Source: Bradyrhizobium sp. Y36
GTDB taxonomy: Bacteria; Pseudomonadota; Alphaproteobacteria; Rhizobiales; Xanthobacteraceae
Reading direction: 5' to 3'
NCBI RefSeq assembly: GCF_002531575.1
Contig: NZ_NWTI01000028.1
Location: 1-64,000 of the forward strand
DNA: 64,000 nt
This document shows, piece after piece, positions 40,865-49,355 of the stretch. Each line of letters begins with the position of its first letter. Positions within the stretch are counted from its first letter, which is position 1. The translations under genes and the position numbers were made by a program. Below the pieces are notes generated by a model. The model was not told the DNA's origin and did not search any database. It saw only the letters and a list, made by a program, of their open reading frames with translations.

Positions 40865-42928
40865 ATGAGCGGACCATCCGACTACCAGCCGAGCAATCCG
40901 GCCCTGCAATGGATCGAGCGGCGCCTGCCGATCCTCGGCCTCATGCACTCCTCCTTCGTCGTCTATCCCACCCCGCGTAACCTGAACTATTGGTGGACCT
41001 TCGGCGCCATCCTCTCCTTCATGCTGGGGATGCAGATCCTGACTGGCGTGATCCTGGCGATGCACTATACGCCGCATGCCGATCTCGCCTTCAAGTCGGT
41101 CGAGCTGATCGTTCGTGACGTGAACTACGGCTGGCTGCTGCGCAACATGCACGCCTGCGGCGCGTCGATGTTCTTCTTCGCGGTCTACGTCCACATGCTG
41201 CGCGGCCTCTATTACGGCTCCTACAAGGAGCCGCGCGAGGTGCTGTGGATCCTCGGCGTCATCATCTACCTCCTGATGATGGCGACCGGCTTCATGGGCT
41301 ATGTGCTCCCCTGGGGCCAGATGAGCTTCTGGGGCGCCACCGTCATCACCAATCTGTTCTCCGCCATTCCCTATTTCGGCGAGAGCATTGTGACGCTGCT
41401 CTGGGGCGGCTATTCGGTCGGCAACCCGACGCTGAACCGCTTCTTCTCGCTGCACTATCTGCTGCCGTTCCTGATCGCGGGCGTCGTCGTGCTCCACGTC
41501 TGGGCGCTGCACGTTGCCGGCCAGAACAATCCTGACGGCGTCGAGCCGAAGACGGAAAAGGACACGGTGCCGTTCACGCCGCATGCGACCATCAAGGACG
41601 GTTTCGGCGTTGCCTGCTTCCTGCTGCTCTACGCCTGGTTCATCTTCTACATGCCGAACTATCTCGGCGACGCCGACAACTACATTCCGGCGAACCCGGG
41701 CGTGACGCCGCCGCACATCGTGCCGGAATGGTATTACCTGCCGTTCTACGCGATCCTGCGCTCGATCCCGAACAAGCTCGCGGGCGTCATCGGGATGTTC
41801 TCGGCGATCATCGTGCTGTGCTTCCTGCCCTGGCTCGACGCTGCCAGGACCAGGTCGTCGAAGTACCGCCCGCTGGCCAAGCAGTTCTTCTGGATATTCG
41901 TCGTGGTCTGCATCCTGCTCGGCTATCTCGGCGCGCAGCCGCCGGAAGGCATCTACGTGATCGCCGGCCGGGTCCTGACGGTCTGCTACTTCGCTTACTT
42001 CCTGATCGTGCTTCCGCTGCTCTCGCGTATCGAGAAGCCGCGGCCGGTGCCGAACTCGATCTCGGAGGCGATTCTCGCCAAGAGCGGCAAGGCCGTCGCC
42101 TCCGTCGCGATCGCGCTCGTCGCCGCCGGCGCGCTGTTCCTCGGCAGCCTGCAGGACGCCCGCGCCTCCGAAGGCAGCGACAAGCCGCCGGGCAACAAAT
42201 GGTCGTTCTCCGGTCCCTTCGGCAAGTTCGACCGGGGCGCGCTGCAGCGCGGCCTGAAGGTCTACAAGGAAGTCTGCGCCAGCTGCCACGGCCTGTCCTA
42301 CGTCGCCTTCCGCAACCTCGCCGAAGCCGGCGGCCCCGGCTATTCCGTGGCGCAGGCGGCGGCGTTCGCGTCCGAGTACAAGGTCAAGGACGGCCCGAAC
42401 GATGCGGGTGACATGTTCGAGCGCCCCGGCCGGCCGGCCGACTATTTCCCCTCGCCATTCCCGAACGAGCAGGCGGCCCGTGCGGCGAACGGCGGTGCGG
42501 CGCCGCCCGATCTGTCGCTGATCACCAAGGCGCGCTCCTATGGCCGCGGCTTCCCCTGGTTCATCTTCGACTTCTTCACCCAGTACCAGGAGCAGGGCCC
42601 AGACTACGTCTCGGCGGTGCTTCAGGGATTTGACGATCACGTCCCCGAGGGTGTGACGATCCCGGAAGGCTCGTACTACAACAAGTACTTCCCAGGCCAC
42701 GCCATCAAGATGCCGAAGCCGCTCAGCGACGGCCAGGTGACCTATGACGACGGCTCGCCGACCACGGTCGCGCAGTACTCCAAGGACGTCACCACGTTCC
42801 TGATGTGGACGGCCGAGCCGCACATGGAAGCGCGCAAGCGCCTCGGATTCCAGGTGTTCGTGTTCCTGATCCTGTTCGCGGGCCTGATGTACTTCACCAA
42901 GAAAAAGGTCTGGGCCGACTCGCACTGA
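40865..42928 (+). CDS. fbcH: Cytochrome b / cytochrome c1 fusion precursor (bc1 complex)
   Basis: A 687-residue precursor. Residues 1 to about 400 are cytochrome b (haem His in RNMHACGASMFFFAVYVHML and LHVWALHVAGQNNP; the Qo-site motif VPEWYYLPF). About 410-440 is an internal signal sequence (SVAIALVAAGALFLGSLQDA) with a likely cleavage after ARA. The rest is cytochrome c1 with haem motif CASCH (471-475), axial Met candidate in IKMPKPL and a C-terminal anchor (FVFLILFAGLMYFTKKKVWA). The single-polyprotein arrangement is known from B. japonicum, where it is split after export. It is followed by a strong terminator. Confidence 0.97.
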   Translation: MSGPSDYQPSNPALQWIERRLPILGLMHSSFVVYPTPRNLNYWWTFGAILSFMLGMQILTGVILAMHYTPHADLAFKSVELIVRDVNYGWLLRNMHACGASMFFFAVYVHMLRGLYYGSYKEPREVLWILGVIIYLLMMATGFMGYVLPWGQMSFWGATVITNLFSAIPYFGESIVTLLWGGYSVGNPTLNRFFSLHYLLPFLIAGVVVLHVWALHVAGQNNPDGVEPKTEKDTVPFTPHATIKDGFGVACFLLLYAWFIFYMPNYLGDADNYIPANPGVTPPHIVPEWYYLPFYAILRSIPNKLAGVIGMFSAIIVLCFLPWLDAARTRSSKYRPLAKQFFWIFVVVCILLGYLGAQPPEGIYVIAGRVLTVCYFAYFLIVLPLLSRIEKPRPVPNSISEAILAKSGKAVASVAIALVAAGALFLGSLQDARASEGSDKPPGNKWSFSGPFGKFDRGALQRGLKVYKEVCASCHGLSYVAFRNLAEAGGPGYSVAQAAAFASEYKVKDGPNDAGDMFERPGRPADYFPSPFPNEQAARAANGGAAPPDLSLITKARSYGRGFPWFIFDFFTQYQEQGPDYVSAVLQGFDDHVPEGVTIPEGSYYNKYFPGHAIKMPKPLSDGQVTYDDGSPTTVAQYSKDVTTFLMWTAEPHMEARKRLGFQVFVFLILFAGLMYFTKKKVWADSH

Positions 42929-42957
42929 GCGGGCGCCTGACGCGACGAAAAATGAAA

Positions 42958-42980
42958 AAGCCCCCGCAAGGGGGCTTTTT
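42958..42980 (+). terminator. Rho-independent terminator of fbcFH
   Basis: AAGCCCCC, loop GCAA, GGGGGCTT, then four more T. It starts 29 bases past the fbcH stop. Confidence 0.92.
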
Positions 42981-42986
42981 TGTCGC

Positions 42987-43092
42987 CGTCATTCCGGGGC
43001 GATGCGCAGCATCGAGCCCGGAATCCATTCAGCGACCGACTCTGCCGCCCGATGGATTCCGGGTTCGCGCTATCGCGCGCCCCGGAATGACG
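42987..43092. repeat. Intergenic hairpin repeat, family C copy 1
   Basis: CGTCATTCCGGGGCGATGCG at the left and CGCCCCGGAATGACG at the right form outer arms, with AGCCCGGAATCCAT and ATGGATTCCGGGTT as inner arms. Further copies lie at 50824-50922 and 52633-52725. It follows the fbcFH terminator directly. Confidence 0.88.
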
Positions 43093-43169
43093 ACAGTGTG
43101 GATTGCGCCGCGTGCCCGCACCGGCGAAGATACCGCCAATCGCTCCCCAGAAACTCATCGGAGGACACC

Positions 43170-43844
43170 ATGGGAACCGCCATCACCTTCAAACGTCCCG
43201 ACGGCAAGGACGCCTCGGGCTATCTCGCCAACGCGGCGCGCGGCAATGCGCCCGGTGTCGTCGTGATCCAGGAATGGTGGGGCCTGTCGGATCAGATCAA
43301 GGGCCTGTGCGATCGCTTTGCGCTGGCCGGCTTCGATGCGCTGGCGCCCGACCTCTACAAGGGTAAGGTGGTGCCGTATCACGACACGGACAGCGCCAAC
43401 AAGGAAATGAACTCGCTCGACTTCATGGACGCCACCACGCAGACCGTGCGTGGCGCCGCGCAATATCTGTCGCGCAACGGCGCCAAGGTCGGGCTGACCG
43501 GCTTCTGCCTCGGCGGCGCCGTCACCATCATCGGATCGGTGCATGTGCCCGAGCTCGCCGCCGGCGTCGTGTTCTACGGCATCCCGCCGGAGCAGGCCGC
43601 CAAGCCCGCCGACGTCAAGATTCCGCTGCAGGCCCATTTCGCCAACAAGGACGATTGGTGCACGCCGGAGCTGGTGGGCGGCTTCGAGAAGGCCATGAAG
43701 GCCGCCGGCAAGTCGCTGGAGCTGTTCCGCTATGATGCCGAGCATGCCTTCGTCAACGAGCAGCGCCAGGCCGTGCACGACCGTGAGGCCGCCGAGCTCG
43801 CCTGGGGGAGGGCGACGGAGTTTTTCAGGAAGCATCTCGGGTGA
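43170..43844 (+). CDS. Dienelactone hydrolase family protein
   Basis: A 224-residue alpha/beta hydrolase of the DLH family, with nucleophile Cys in GLTGFCLGGAVT, Asp in HFANKDDWCTPE and His in YDAEHAFVNEQR. The first loop (VVVIQEWWGLSDQIKGLCDR) is also typical. It may cleave dienelactones or other small esters; no chlorocatechol or protocatechuate genes are nearby, so a housekeeping esterase role is as likely. GGAGGACACC precedes the ATG at 43170. Confidence 0.9.
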   Translation: MGTAITFKRPDGKDASGYLANAARGNAPGVVVIQEWWGLSDQIKGLCDRFALAGFDALAPDLYKGKVVPYHDTDSANKEMNSLDFMDATTQTVRGAAQYLSRNGAKVGLTGFCLGGAVTIIGSVHVPELAAGVVFYGIPPEQAAKPADVKIPLQAHFANKDDWCTPELVGGFEKAMKAAGKSLELFRYDAEHAFVNEQRQAVHDREAAELAWGRATEFFRKHLG

Positions 43845-43876
43845 TGCTGGAACGGCCGAGCAGGAGCAGCGAGCGC

Positions 43877-44491
43877 ATGCCCATTCCGTCTGTCGCCCGC
43901 CGATCGCTTGATCCCATCGCTCGGTCGGTACTTGCTGCTGGCGCGCTGATGCTGATGCTAGCTCAGGCGCCGGCACAGCAAGCCTTCGTCACGCTGAATG
44001 GCGATCTCAAGAAAGAGGCCTGGTGGGTCATCGCTGAATTCCATCCGTTCACAGCTGAGGTTCGCGGCATCCCCGCGAACCAGATCCGCAAGAGCTGGTG
44101 CAAGGCGACGGAATTTCGCAAGGACCTGATCCCCAAAGAGCTGCTGTTCGAGAATGGTGGCGACGTGATGAAGGTGGCCGACATGTCCTTTGCCGTCGAG
44201 GGGCGGTTCGACGGCTCCGCCTCGAAGCAAATCGCTGTGGTCGGTGTGTTTCAGGAGTGTGCCGGCCCAAAGGGCAGGTTCATGCTGATCCTCGATCAGC
44301 CGGACGGCGAGCAGCCGAAGGTGCGCTTTGTCGACGCTGTACGTACCAACCGCCAGTTCGCGGCTCTTTCGACGGACAAGCGCGGCAAGCTCGTCCTTTG
44401 GGGGTGCATGGAATGCGACGGCTATTCTGTCCTCAAATGGGATCGGAAGAAGAGCAGGTTCGGCTGGGAGCCTGACCCTCTCGAGCAATAG
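43877..44491 (+). CDS. Exported protein of unknown function
   Basis: A 204-residue protein with a signal peptide (ARSVLAAGALMLMLAQAPAQQ) and no family I recognise. Four cysteines remain after cleavage (RKSWCKATEF, GVFQECAGPKGRF, LWGCMECDGYSVL), including CMEC. Start uncertain: ATG at 43877 has AGGAGCAGCGAGCGC before it, while GTG 43841 and ATG 43844 overlap or touch the dienelactone hydrolase stop (43842-43844). It is probably cotranscribed with that gene. Confidence 0.7.
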   Translation: MPIPSVARRSLDPIARSVLAAGALMLMLAQAPAQQAFVTLNGDLKKEAWWVIAEFHPFTAEVRGIPANQIRKSWCKATEFRKDLIPKELLFENGGDVMKVADMSFAVEGRFDGSASKQIAVVGVFQECAGPKGRFMLILDQPDGEQPKVRFVDAVRTNRQFAALSTDKRGKLVLWGCMECDGYSVLKWDRKKSRFGWEPDPLEQ

Positions 44492-44558
44492 TCCGAAGCC
44501 GACCCTCGCAGATGGCGGCCCTTGACGCCGCCCCCCGGCCATGGTGAGTATCCGCCCC

Positions 44559-44606
44559 ATGAGCACCGCAGCCCGCCCAGCCCGTCTTTGGTGGCGCACC
44601 TCCTAA
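44559..44606 (+). CDS. trpL: trpL leader peptide
   Basis: A 15-codon frame MSTAARPARLWWRTS with two adjacent Trp codons (TGG at 44589 and 44592) and TAA at 44604, 116 bases upstream of trpE(G). It should sense charged tRNA-Trp by ribosome stalling. A TTGACG at 44522 with a weak -10 (GAGTAT) would start transcription close to the ATG itself, which fits the leaderless trpL known in Sinorhizobium meliloti; an in-frame ATG at 44541 is less likely. CACCTCCTAAAGAGGTG (44597-44613) forms a hairpin over the stop codon. All inferred from sequence. Confidence 0.82.
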   Translation: MSTAARPARLWWRTS

Positions 44607-44647
44607 AGAGGTGGCCGGTGCGATTTTCCTTTCCCAAATCGTCTGAG

Positions 44648-44680
44648 GTCGCCTGCACAGTGCGGCGGCCTTTTCGTTTG
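44648..44680 (+). terminator. trp attenuator terminator
   Basis: GGTCGCC and GGCGGCC pair (with one G-U), and the inner GCAC/GTGC can stack, giving a GC-rich hairpin followed by TTTTCGTTT. It lies 42 bases before trpE(G). Upstream, CGATTT (44621) and AAATCG (44637) can pair and may belong to the alternative antiterminator fold. Confidence 0.75.
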
Positions 44681-44722
44681 TCCTGTGTGGCGTTCCCTCG
44701 GCAAGTTTCGTAAGAGGACCAC

Positions 44723-46888
44723 ATGAACAGGACAGTCTTTGCCCTCCCGGCCAGAAGTGAGTACGCGACCCGCGCGGGTCTGGCGATCACGCGCGTGGCG
44801 GAGCAGTTTACCGGCGGGGCCAACAGGCTCGACGACCTGATCAACCTGCTCGACCGCCGCCGCGGTGTGGTGCTCTCCTCGGGCACGACCGTGCCGGGCC
44901 GCTACGAGAGCTTTGACCTCGGCTTTTCCGATCCGCCGCTCAAGCTCGAGACCACGGGCGTCAGTTTCAAGCTCGAAGCGCTCAACGCGCGCGGAGAGGT
45001 GCTGATCGCGTTCCTCGGCGACGTCCTGCGCGAGCCCTGCGTCGTGATCTCCGAGACGACGACGACGCGCCTTGCGGGCCACATCGTCCGTGGCGAGGCG
45101 CCCGTCGAGGAAGACCAGCGCACGCGGCGCGCCAGCGTGATGTCGCTGGTGCGCGACATCATCGCCGCCTTCTCCGCCAATGACGACGGACTGCTCGGCC
45201 TGTTCGGCGCCTTCGCCTACGACCTCGTGTTCCAGATCGAGGACCTCGTGCAGAAGCGCCCGCGCGAGCAGGACCAGCGCGACATCGTGCTGTACGTGCC
45301 CGATCGCCTGCTGGCCTATGACCGCGCCACCGGGCGTGGCGTGGTGCTCTCTTACGACTTCGCCTGGAAGGGCAAATCCACCGCTGGCCTGCCGCGCGAG
45401 ACTGCGGAGAGCCCCTATCTGAAGACGCCGCGCCAGGGCTTTGCCGATCACGCGCCCGGCGAATATCAGGCCACCGTCGAGACCGCGCGCGCCGCGTTCG
45501 CCCGCGGCGATCTGTTCGAAGCCGTGCCGGGCCAGCTGTTCGCCGAGCCCTGCGATCGTTCGCCGGCCGAAGTGTTTCAGCGGCTCTGCATCATCAATCC
45601 GTCGCCCTATGGCGCGCTGATGAATCTCGGCGAGGGCGAGTTTCTCGTCTCGGCTTCTCCGGAAATGTTCGTGCGCTCGGACGGTCGCCGCGTCGAGACC
45701 TGCCCGATCTCGGGCACGATCGCGCGCGGCAGCGACGCGATCGGCGATGCCGAGCAGATCCGCCAGCTCCTGAACTCGGAGAAGGACGAGTTCGAGCTCA
45801 ACATGTGCACCGACGTCGACCGCAACGACAAGGCGCGCGTGTGCGTGCCTGGCACCATCAAGGTGCTGGCGCGGCGGCAGATCGAGACCTACTCAAAACT
45901 GTTTCACACCGTTGACCATGTCGAGGGCATGCTGCGCCCCGGCTTCGACGCGCTCGATGCCTTCCTCACCCACGCCTGGGCGGTGACTGTCACCGGCGCG
46001 CCAAAGCTCTGGGCGATGCAGTTCGTCGAGGATCACGAGCGCTCGCCGCGGCGCTGGTATGCCGGCGCGATCGGCGCCGTGAACTTCGACGGCAGCATCA
46101 ACACCGGCCTCACCATCCGCACCATCCGCATGAAGGATGGTCTCGCCGAAGTGCGCGTCGGCGCCACCTGCCTGTTCGATTCCGATCCGGCTGCCGAAGA
46201 CCGCGAATGCCAGGTCAAGGCCGCCGCCCTGTTCCAGGCGCTGCGCGGCGATCCGCCGAAGCCGCTCTCGACCTTCGCGCCCGATGCGACCGGCTCGGGC
46301 AAGCGGGTGCTGCTGATCGACCACGACGACAGCTTCGTGCACATGCTGGCCGATTATTTCCGCCAGGTCGGCGCCGAGGTCACCGTGGTCCGCTACGTGC
46401 ACGCGCTCGACATGCTCAAGCAGCGGACGTGGGACTTGCTGGTGCTGTCGCCCGGTCCCGGGCGTCCCGAGGACTTCGGAATCAAGACAACGATCGATGC
46501 TGCGCTCGAGAAGAAGCTGCCGGTGTTCGGCGTCTGCTTGGGCGTACAGGCGATCGGCGAATATTTCGGCGGCGAGCTCGGCCAGCTCACCCATCCCGCC
46601 CATGGCCGCCCCTCGCGGGTGCAGGTGCGGGGCGGGCGCCTGATGCGCAACCTGCCGAACGAGATCGTCATCGGCCGCTATCACTCGCTGTTCGTCGAGC
46701 GCGACAGCATGCCGGAGGTTCTGGCCGTCACCGCCAGCACCGAGGACGGCGTCGCCATGGCGCTGGAGCACAAGACCCTGCCGGTCGCCGGCGTGCAATT
46801 CCACCCGGAATCGCTGATGTCGCTCGGCAACGAGGTGGGTTTGAAGATTGTCGAGAACGCGTTCCGGCTGGATGCGCCGGGCAATTGA
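44723..46888 (+). CDS. trpE(G): Anthranilate synthase, fused TrpE-TrpG
   Basis: A 721-residue fusion making anthranilate from chorismate and glutamine, the first step of tryptophan synthesis. Residues 1 to about 510 are TrpE (PGRYESFDLGFSDPPLK, ETCPISGTIARGSD, EKDEFELNMCTDVDRND, TVTGAPKLWAMQFVEDHER). About 525-715 are the TrpG amidotransferase with nucleophile Cys in VFGVCLGVQAIGEYFGG and His-Glu in VQFHPESLMS. The fusion is characteristic of rhizobia and relatives. Expression is probably controlled by the trpL attenuator upstream. AAGAGGACCAC precedes the ATG. Confidence 0.96.
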   Translation: MNRTVFALPARSEYATRAGLAITRVAEQFTGGANRLDDLINLLDRRRGVVLSSGTTVPGRYESFDLGFSDPPLKLETTGVSFKLEALNARGEVLIAFLGDVLREPCVVISETTTTRLAGHIVRGEAPVEEDQRTRRASVMSLVRDIIAAFSANDDGLLGLFGAFAYDLVFQIEDLVQKRPREQDQRDIVLYVPDRLLAYDRATGRGVVLSYDFAWKGKSTAGLPRETAESPYLKTPRQGFADHAPGEYQATVETARAAFARGDLFEAVPGQLFAEPCDRSPAEVFQRLCIINPSPYGALMNLGEGEFLVSASPEMFVRSDGRRVETCPISGTIARGSDAIGDAEQIRQLLNSEKDEFELNMCTDVDRNDKARVCVPGTIKVLARRQIETYSKLFHTVDHVEGMLRPGFDALDAFLTHAWAVTVTGAPKLWAMQFVEDHERSPRRWYAGAIGAVNFDGSINTGLTIRTIRMKDGLAEVRVGATCLFDSDPAAEDRECQVKAAALFQALRGDPPKPLSTFAPDATGSGKRVLLIDHDDSFVHMLADYFRQVGAEVTVVRYVHALDMLKQRTWDLLVLSPGPGRPEDFGIKTTIDAALEKKLPVFGVCLGVQAIGEYFGGELGQLTHPAHGRPSRVQVRGGRLMRNLPNEIVIGRYHSLFVERDSMPEVLAVTASTEDGVAMALEHKTLPVAGVQFHPESLMSLGNEVGLKIVENAFRLDAPGN

Positions 46889-46897
46889 GAGGCACGA

Positions 46898-47437
46898 ATG
46901 ACCTTTGACCACGACATCAAGGCGAGCGTCCGCACCATTCCCGACTATCCCAAGCCGGGGATCATGTTCCGCGACATCACGACTTTGCTCGCGGACGCGC
47001 GTGCGTTCCGCCGCGCGGTCGACGAGCTCGTCAATCCCTGGGCCGGCAACAAGATCGACAAGGTCGCCGGCATGGAGGCAAGGGGCTTCATCATCGGCGG
47101 CGCGGTGGCGCACCAGCTCTCTGCGGGCTTCGTGCCGATCCGGAAGAAAGGCAAGCTGCCGCACACCACCGTGCGCATCGCCTATTCGCTCGAATACGGC
47201 ATCGACGAGATGGAGATGCATGTCGACGCGATCGCGCCCGGGGAGCGCGTGATCCTGGTCGACGACCTCATTGCCACCGGTGGCACCGCGGAGGGCGCGG
47301 TGAAGCTGCTGCGCCAGATCGGCGCCAACGTTGTCGCCGCCTGCTTCATCATCGATCTGCCCGAGCTCGGCGGCGCCGCCAAGCTGCGTGCCATGGACGT
47401 GCCGGTGCGCACGCTGATGACGTTCGAAGGGCATTGA
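46898..47437 (+). CDS. apt: Adenine phosphoribosyltransferase
   Basis: A 179-residue purine-salvage enzyme making AMP from adenine and PRPP. The PRPP-binding loop is VILVDDLIATGGTAEGAVKL, and the N-terminus has TIPDYPKPGIMFRDITTLL with EARGFIIGGAVAHQL. It starts 9 bases after the trpE(G) stop and is probably cotranscribed with it, even though the pathways differ; both draw on PRPP metabolism. The 3' end lies 16 bases from a convergent gene. Confidence 0.95.
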   Translation: MTFDHDIKASVRTIPDYPKPGIMFRDITTLLADARAFRRAVDELVNPWAGNKIDKVAGMEARGFIIGGAVAHQLSAGFVPIRKKGKLPHTTVRIAYSLEYGIDEMEMHVDAIAPGERVILVDDLIATGGTAEGAVKLLRQIGANVVAACFIIDLPELGGAAKLRAMDVPVRTLMTFEGH

Positions 47438-47453
47438 GCCACCGCCGGGGCGG

Positions 47454-47786
47454 TCAGATCGCCTCGGCCTTCAGTTCGTCCCGCCAATGCAGCAGGCGCT
47501 CCTTGAGGAGCGCGTTCCTGACATAGGCGCTCTCCTCGTCCTCCAGACGCTCGCATTCGCCGAAGCTCAAGCCGGCCTCGCCCTGCGTATTCCAGGTCGC
47601 CTGCAGGCTGCTGCAGGTGTGGCTGCCCTGGCGCAGCGAGAACCAGATGCGGTTCTGGATCGTCTCCAGGTTCGGCGCCTGACCAACCCAGGCCTGCCCC
47701 GACGCCGCGCAGCGCACGACGTAGATGCCGGCAATGGTCTTGCGCTCCTTGTAGGCGGTGATTGCTGCTTTCCGGTCGATGGTCAC
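47454..47786 (-). CDS. GIY-YIG-like small protein
   Basis: A 110-residue protein with the GIY-YIG core pattern TIAGIYVVRCAASGQAWVGQ, the second motif reading WVG, and an Arg in the following helix (NLETIQNRIWFSLRQGSH). It has no extra DNA-binding or zinc domain, so it is not a typical homing endonuclease, and activity is unproven. Start uncertain: GTG at 47786, giving VTIDRKAAITAYKERK, or GTG at 47828. Confidence 0.75.
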   Translation of the reverse strand: MTIDRKAAITAYKERKTIAGIYVVRCAASGQAWVGQAPNLETIQNRIWFSLRQGSHTCSSLQATWNTQGEAGLSFGECERLEDEESAYVRNALLKERLLHWRDELKAEAI

Positions 47787-47873
47787 GGGTGACGGGCCTT
47801 GCTGAGGAGAGATCGATGCCCGCCTCACTATGCCGGCTTCAGTCCATAGTCAATATTATCCGGGTATAAATAT

Positions 47874-48542
47874 TCAGGACCGCTGCAGGATCAGGCTGAG
47901 CTCGAGCTCGCGGAAGGCGAGGTAATTGCGTCGGGTCCATTGGTGCAGCTCGGTGGACGAATCCTTTTCCTGGCGCAGGTAGCGGGTGAAGGAGAAGTTG
48001 AGCCGGTCGACATAGGTCTTGAGGAAGCCGGGCAGTGCGGGGAGGCGAAACAACCGGCCGCCGGCCATCGCAGCCGGCAGCTCGCCGCGCACGACGAATT
48101 CGTTGTCCACCGTGATCAGGTTCATGCGCGGGATCTGCCCGCGCAGCATCTCATGGGCGCGCGCCGAGACGCGGTCGGTATCGGCGATGAACAGGATCTG
48201 GGGCGCGACATGGCGGCGCGCCGCTTCCTTGAGCAGGCCGATCTCGTCGGTCATCTTGAAAAACTCGTCGAAGGCATGGAAGCCGAGGTCGATCACCTTG
48301 GCGAGTCCGTCGTCGACGATGACGCGGTCCATCAGCTGCATCTTGCCGAAGGTGTCGATCACGTCGGCGGTCTCGGTGATCCCAGGCAGATAGTCGAGCA
48401 GCGAGGGCTCTTTCAGATTGACGTCGAAGGCCGCGACATTGCCGTTCTTGAGCAGCAGGAATTCGCTCAAAAGCCGCGCCAGCAGGGTCTTGCCGACCTG
48501 CGGGCGGGGCGAGCAGATGATGTAGACGGGCGTTGCGGGCAT
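47874..48542 (-). CDS. ParA-superfamily ATPase with atypical P-loop
   Basis: A 222-residue P-loop protein. The nucleotide loop reads CSPRPQVGKTLLARLLSEF: the GKT core is kept but the KGG signature of ParA/MinD is replaced by RPQ. Switch-like acidic residues follow (AAFDVNLKEPSLLDYL). The remainder lacks a membrane-targeting tail. Genes of this type appear in alphaproteobacteria next to another ParA-like ATPase, as here (48603-49355), with no ParB or MinC/E. Function unknown. It lies 60 bases downstream of that gene on the same strand. Confidence 0.75.
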   Translation of the reverse strand: MPATPVYIICSPRPQVGKTLLARLLSEFLLLKNGNVAAFDVNLKEPSLLDYLPGITETADVIDTFGKMQLMDRVIVDDGLAKVIDLGFHAFDEFFKMTDEIGLLKEAARRHVAPQILFIADTDRVSARAHEMLRGQIPRMNLITVDNEFVVRGELPAAMAGGRLFRLPALPGFLKTYVDRLNFSFTRYLRQEKDSSTELHQWTRRNYLAFRELELSLILQRS

Positions 48543-48602
48543 CGACAGCTATATCCGTCGAACTTGGCGACCAATCCAGCCGTATCAGCCCGCACTTCGC
48601 AA

Positions 48603-49355
48603 CTATTTTTCGCTGTTGCGGGTGACGGACTTCGACCCCACGATGTCGGTCAGGCGGATGCGGTCGAACTCGCTCCAGACGTTGGCCAGCCAGTGCCGGA
48701 CATAGCCGCGCAGCACGAAGGAGTAGTTCGCGGCCTCGTCGTTGATGCCCTTGTTGGCGACGAATTTCAGGAATGGAACGGAGGAGACTTCGACCTGCTC
48801 ATAGGCCATTTCGTTGAGCTTGGGGATGGTCAGCTCGGTGGCGTCCTTGATGCGGTGGAAGTAGGAATTGTAGGTCGCCTGGTCCCACTGGAAGAACTGG
48901 GTGTCGTTGATGAAGTTCTTCACCAGGAAATATTTCGCACCGGTCATGAAGCCCGCGGTCTCGGCGATCTCGTCCAGCGAGGCGATCGAGGGGCCGAGGA
49001 TGTGGAACACCGCGAAGGTGATCTGGCCGGCCTTGGCCGCGTCGAGGAAACCGATATCGCGGAGCGAGGCCAGCGCCGGCGAGAGCAGGCCGGCGCGGAC
49101 GTCGATCACGGTCACCGACGGGCTCGTCGCGTTGAGCGTATCGAAGATCTTCATCTGATCGGCCGTCGTCGTCATATCGACGATCTCGGTGATATCAGGG
49201 TGGAAGCGCTTCAGGGTTCCGCGCGGGGACTCCGTGTCGAAGGCGCGTGTCGGCACGTTGTTGGCTGAGAAATAATCGAGCAGGGTGCGCGACACCGTGG
49301 TCTTGCCGACCCCGCCCTTGTCCGCGCCCACCACAACCACTGCCGGCTTTGCCAT
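48603..49355 (-). CDS. ParA/MinD-like ATPase with canonical deviant Walker A
   Basis: A 250-residue ATPase with the ParA-type loop VVVGADKGGVGKTTVSRTLL, a switch I segment (TRAFDTESPRGTLKRFHPD) and VTVIDVRAGLLSP as the Walker B strand. Its C-terminal half (FFQWDQATYNSYFHRIKDAT and after) does not resemble the usual ParA. No parB, parS-like 16-bp site or cell-division gene is visible nearby. It is probably expressed with the atypical ATPase downstream. The 209 bases upstream hold no gene I can see. Confidence 0.8.
   Translation of the reverse strand: MAKPAVVVVGADKGGVGKTTVSRTLLDYFSANNVPTRAFDTESPRGTLKRFHPDITEIVDMTTTADQMKIFDTLNATSPSVTVIDVRAGLLSPALASLRDIGFLDAAKAGQITFAVFHILGPSIASLDEIAETAGFMTGAKYFLVKNFINDTQFFQWDQATYNSYFHRIKDATELTIPKLNEMAYEQVEVSSVPFLKFVANKGINDEAANYSFVLRGYVRHWLANVWSEFDRIRLTDIVGSKSVTRNSEK

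Noticed and set aside
40844..42925. A 693-codon open frame opposite fbcH
   Set aside because: Antisense artefact over a well-known gene; translation is Arg/Asp/His-rich without structure.
44541..44558. Earlier ATG for the trp leader peptide
   Set aside because: It has no ribosome site, and the candidate promoter would start transcription downstream of it.
47454..47786. GIY-YIG protein as a homing endonuclease or defence nuclease
   Set aside because: It lacks any DNA-recognition domain, intron, target gene or partner; a small stand-alone domain of uncertain activity is the safer call.
47874..49355. ParA-like pair as a plasmid or phage partition system
   Set aside because: No parB, parS cluster, replication gene or other mobile gene nearby; the surroundings are core chromosome.
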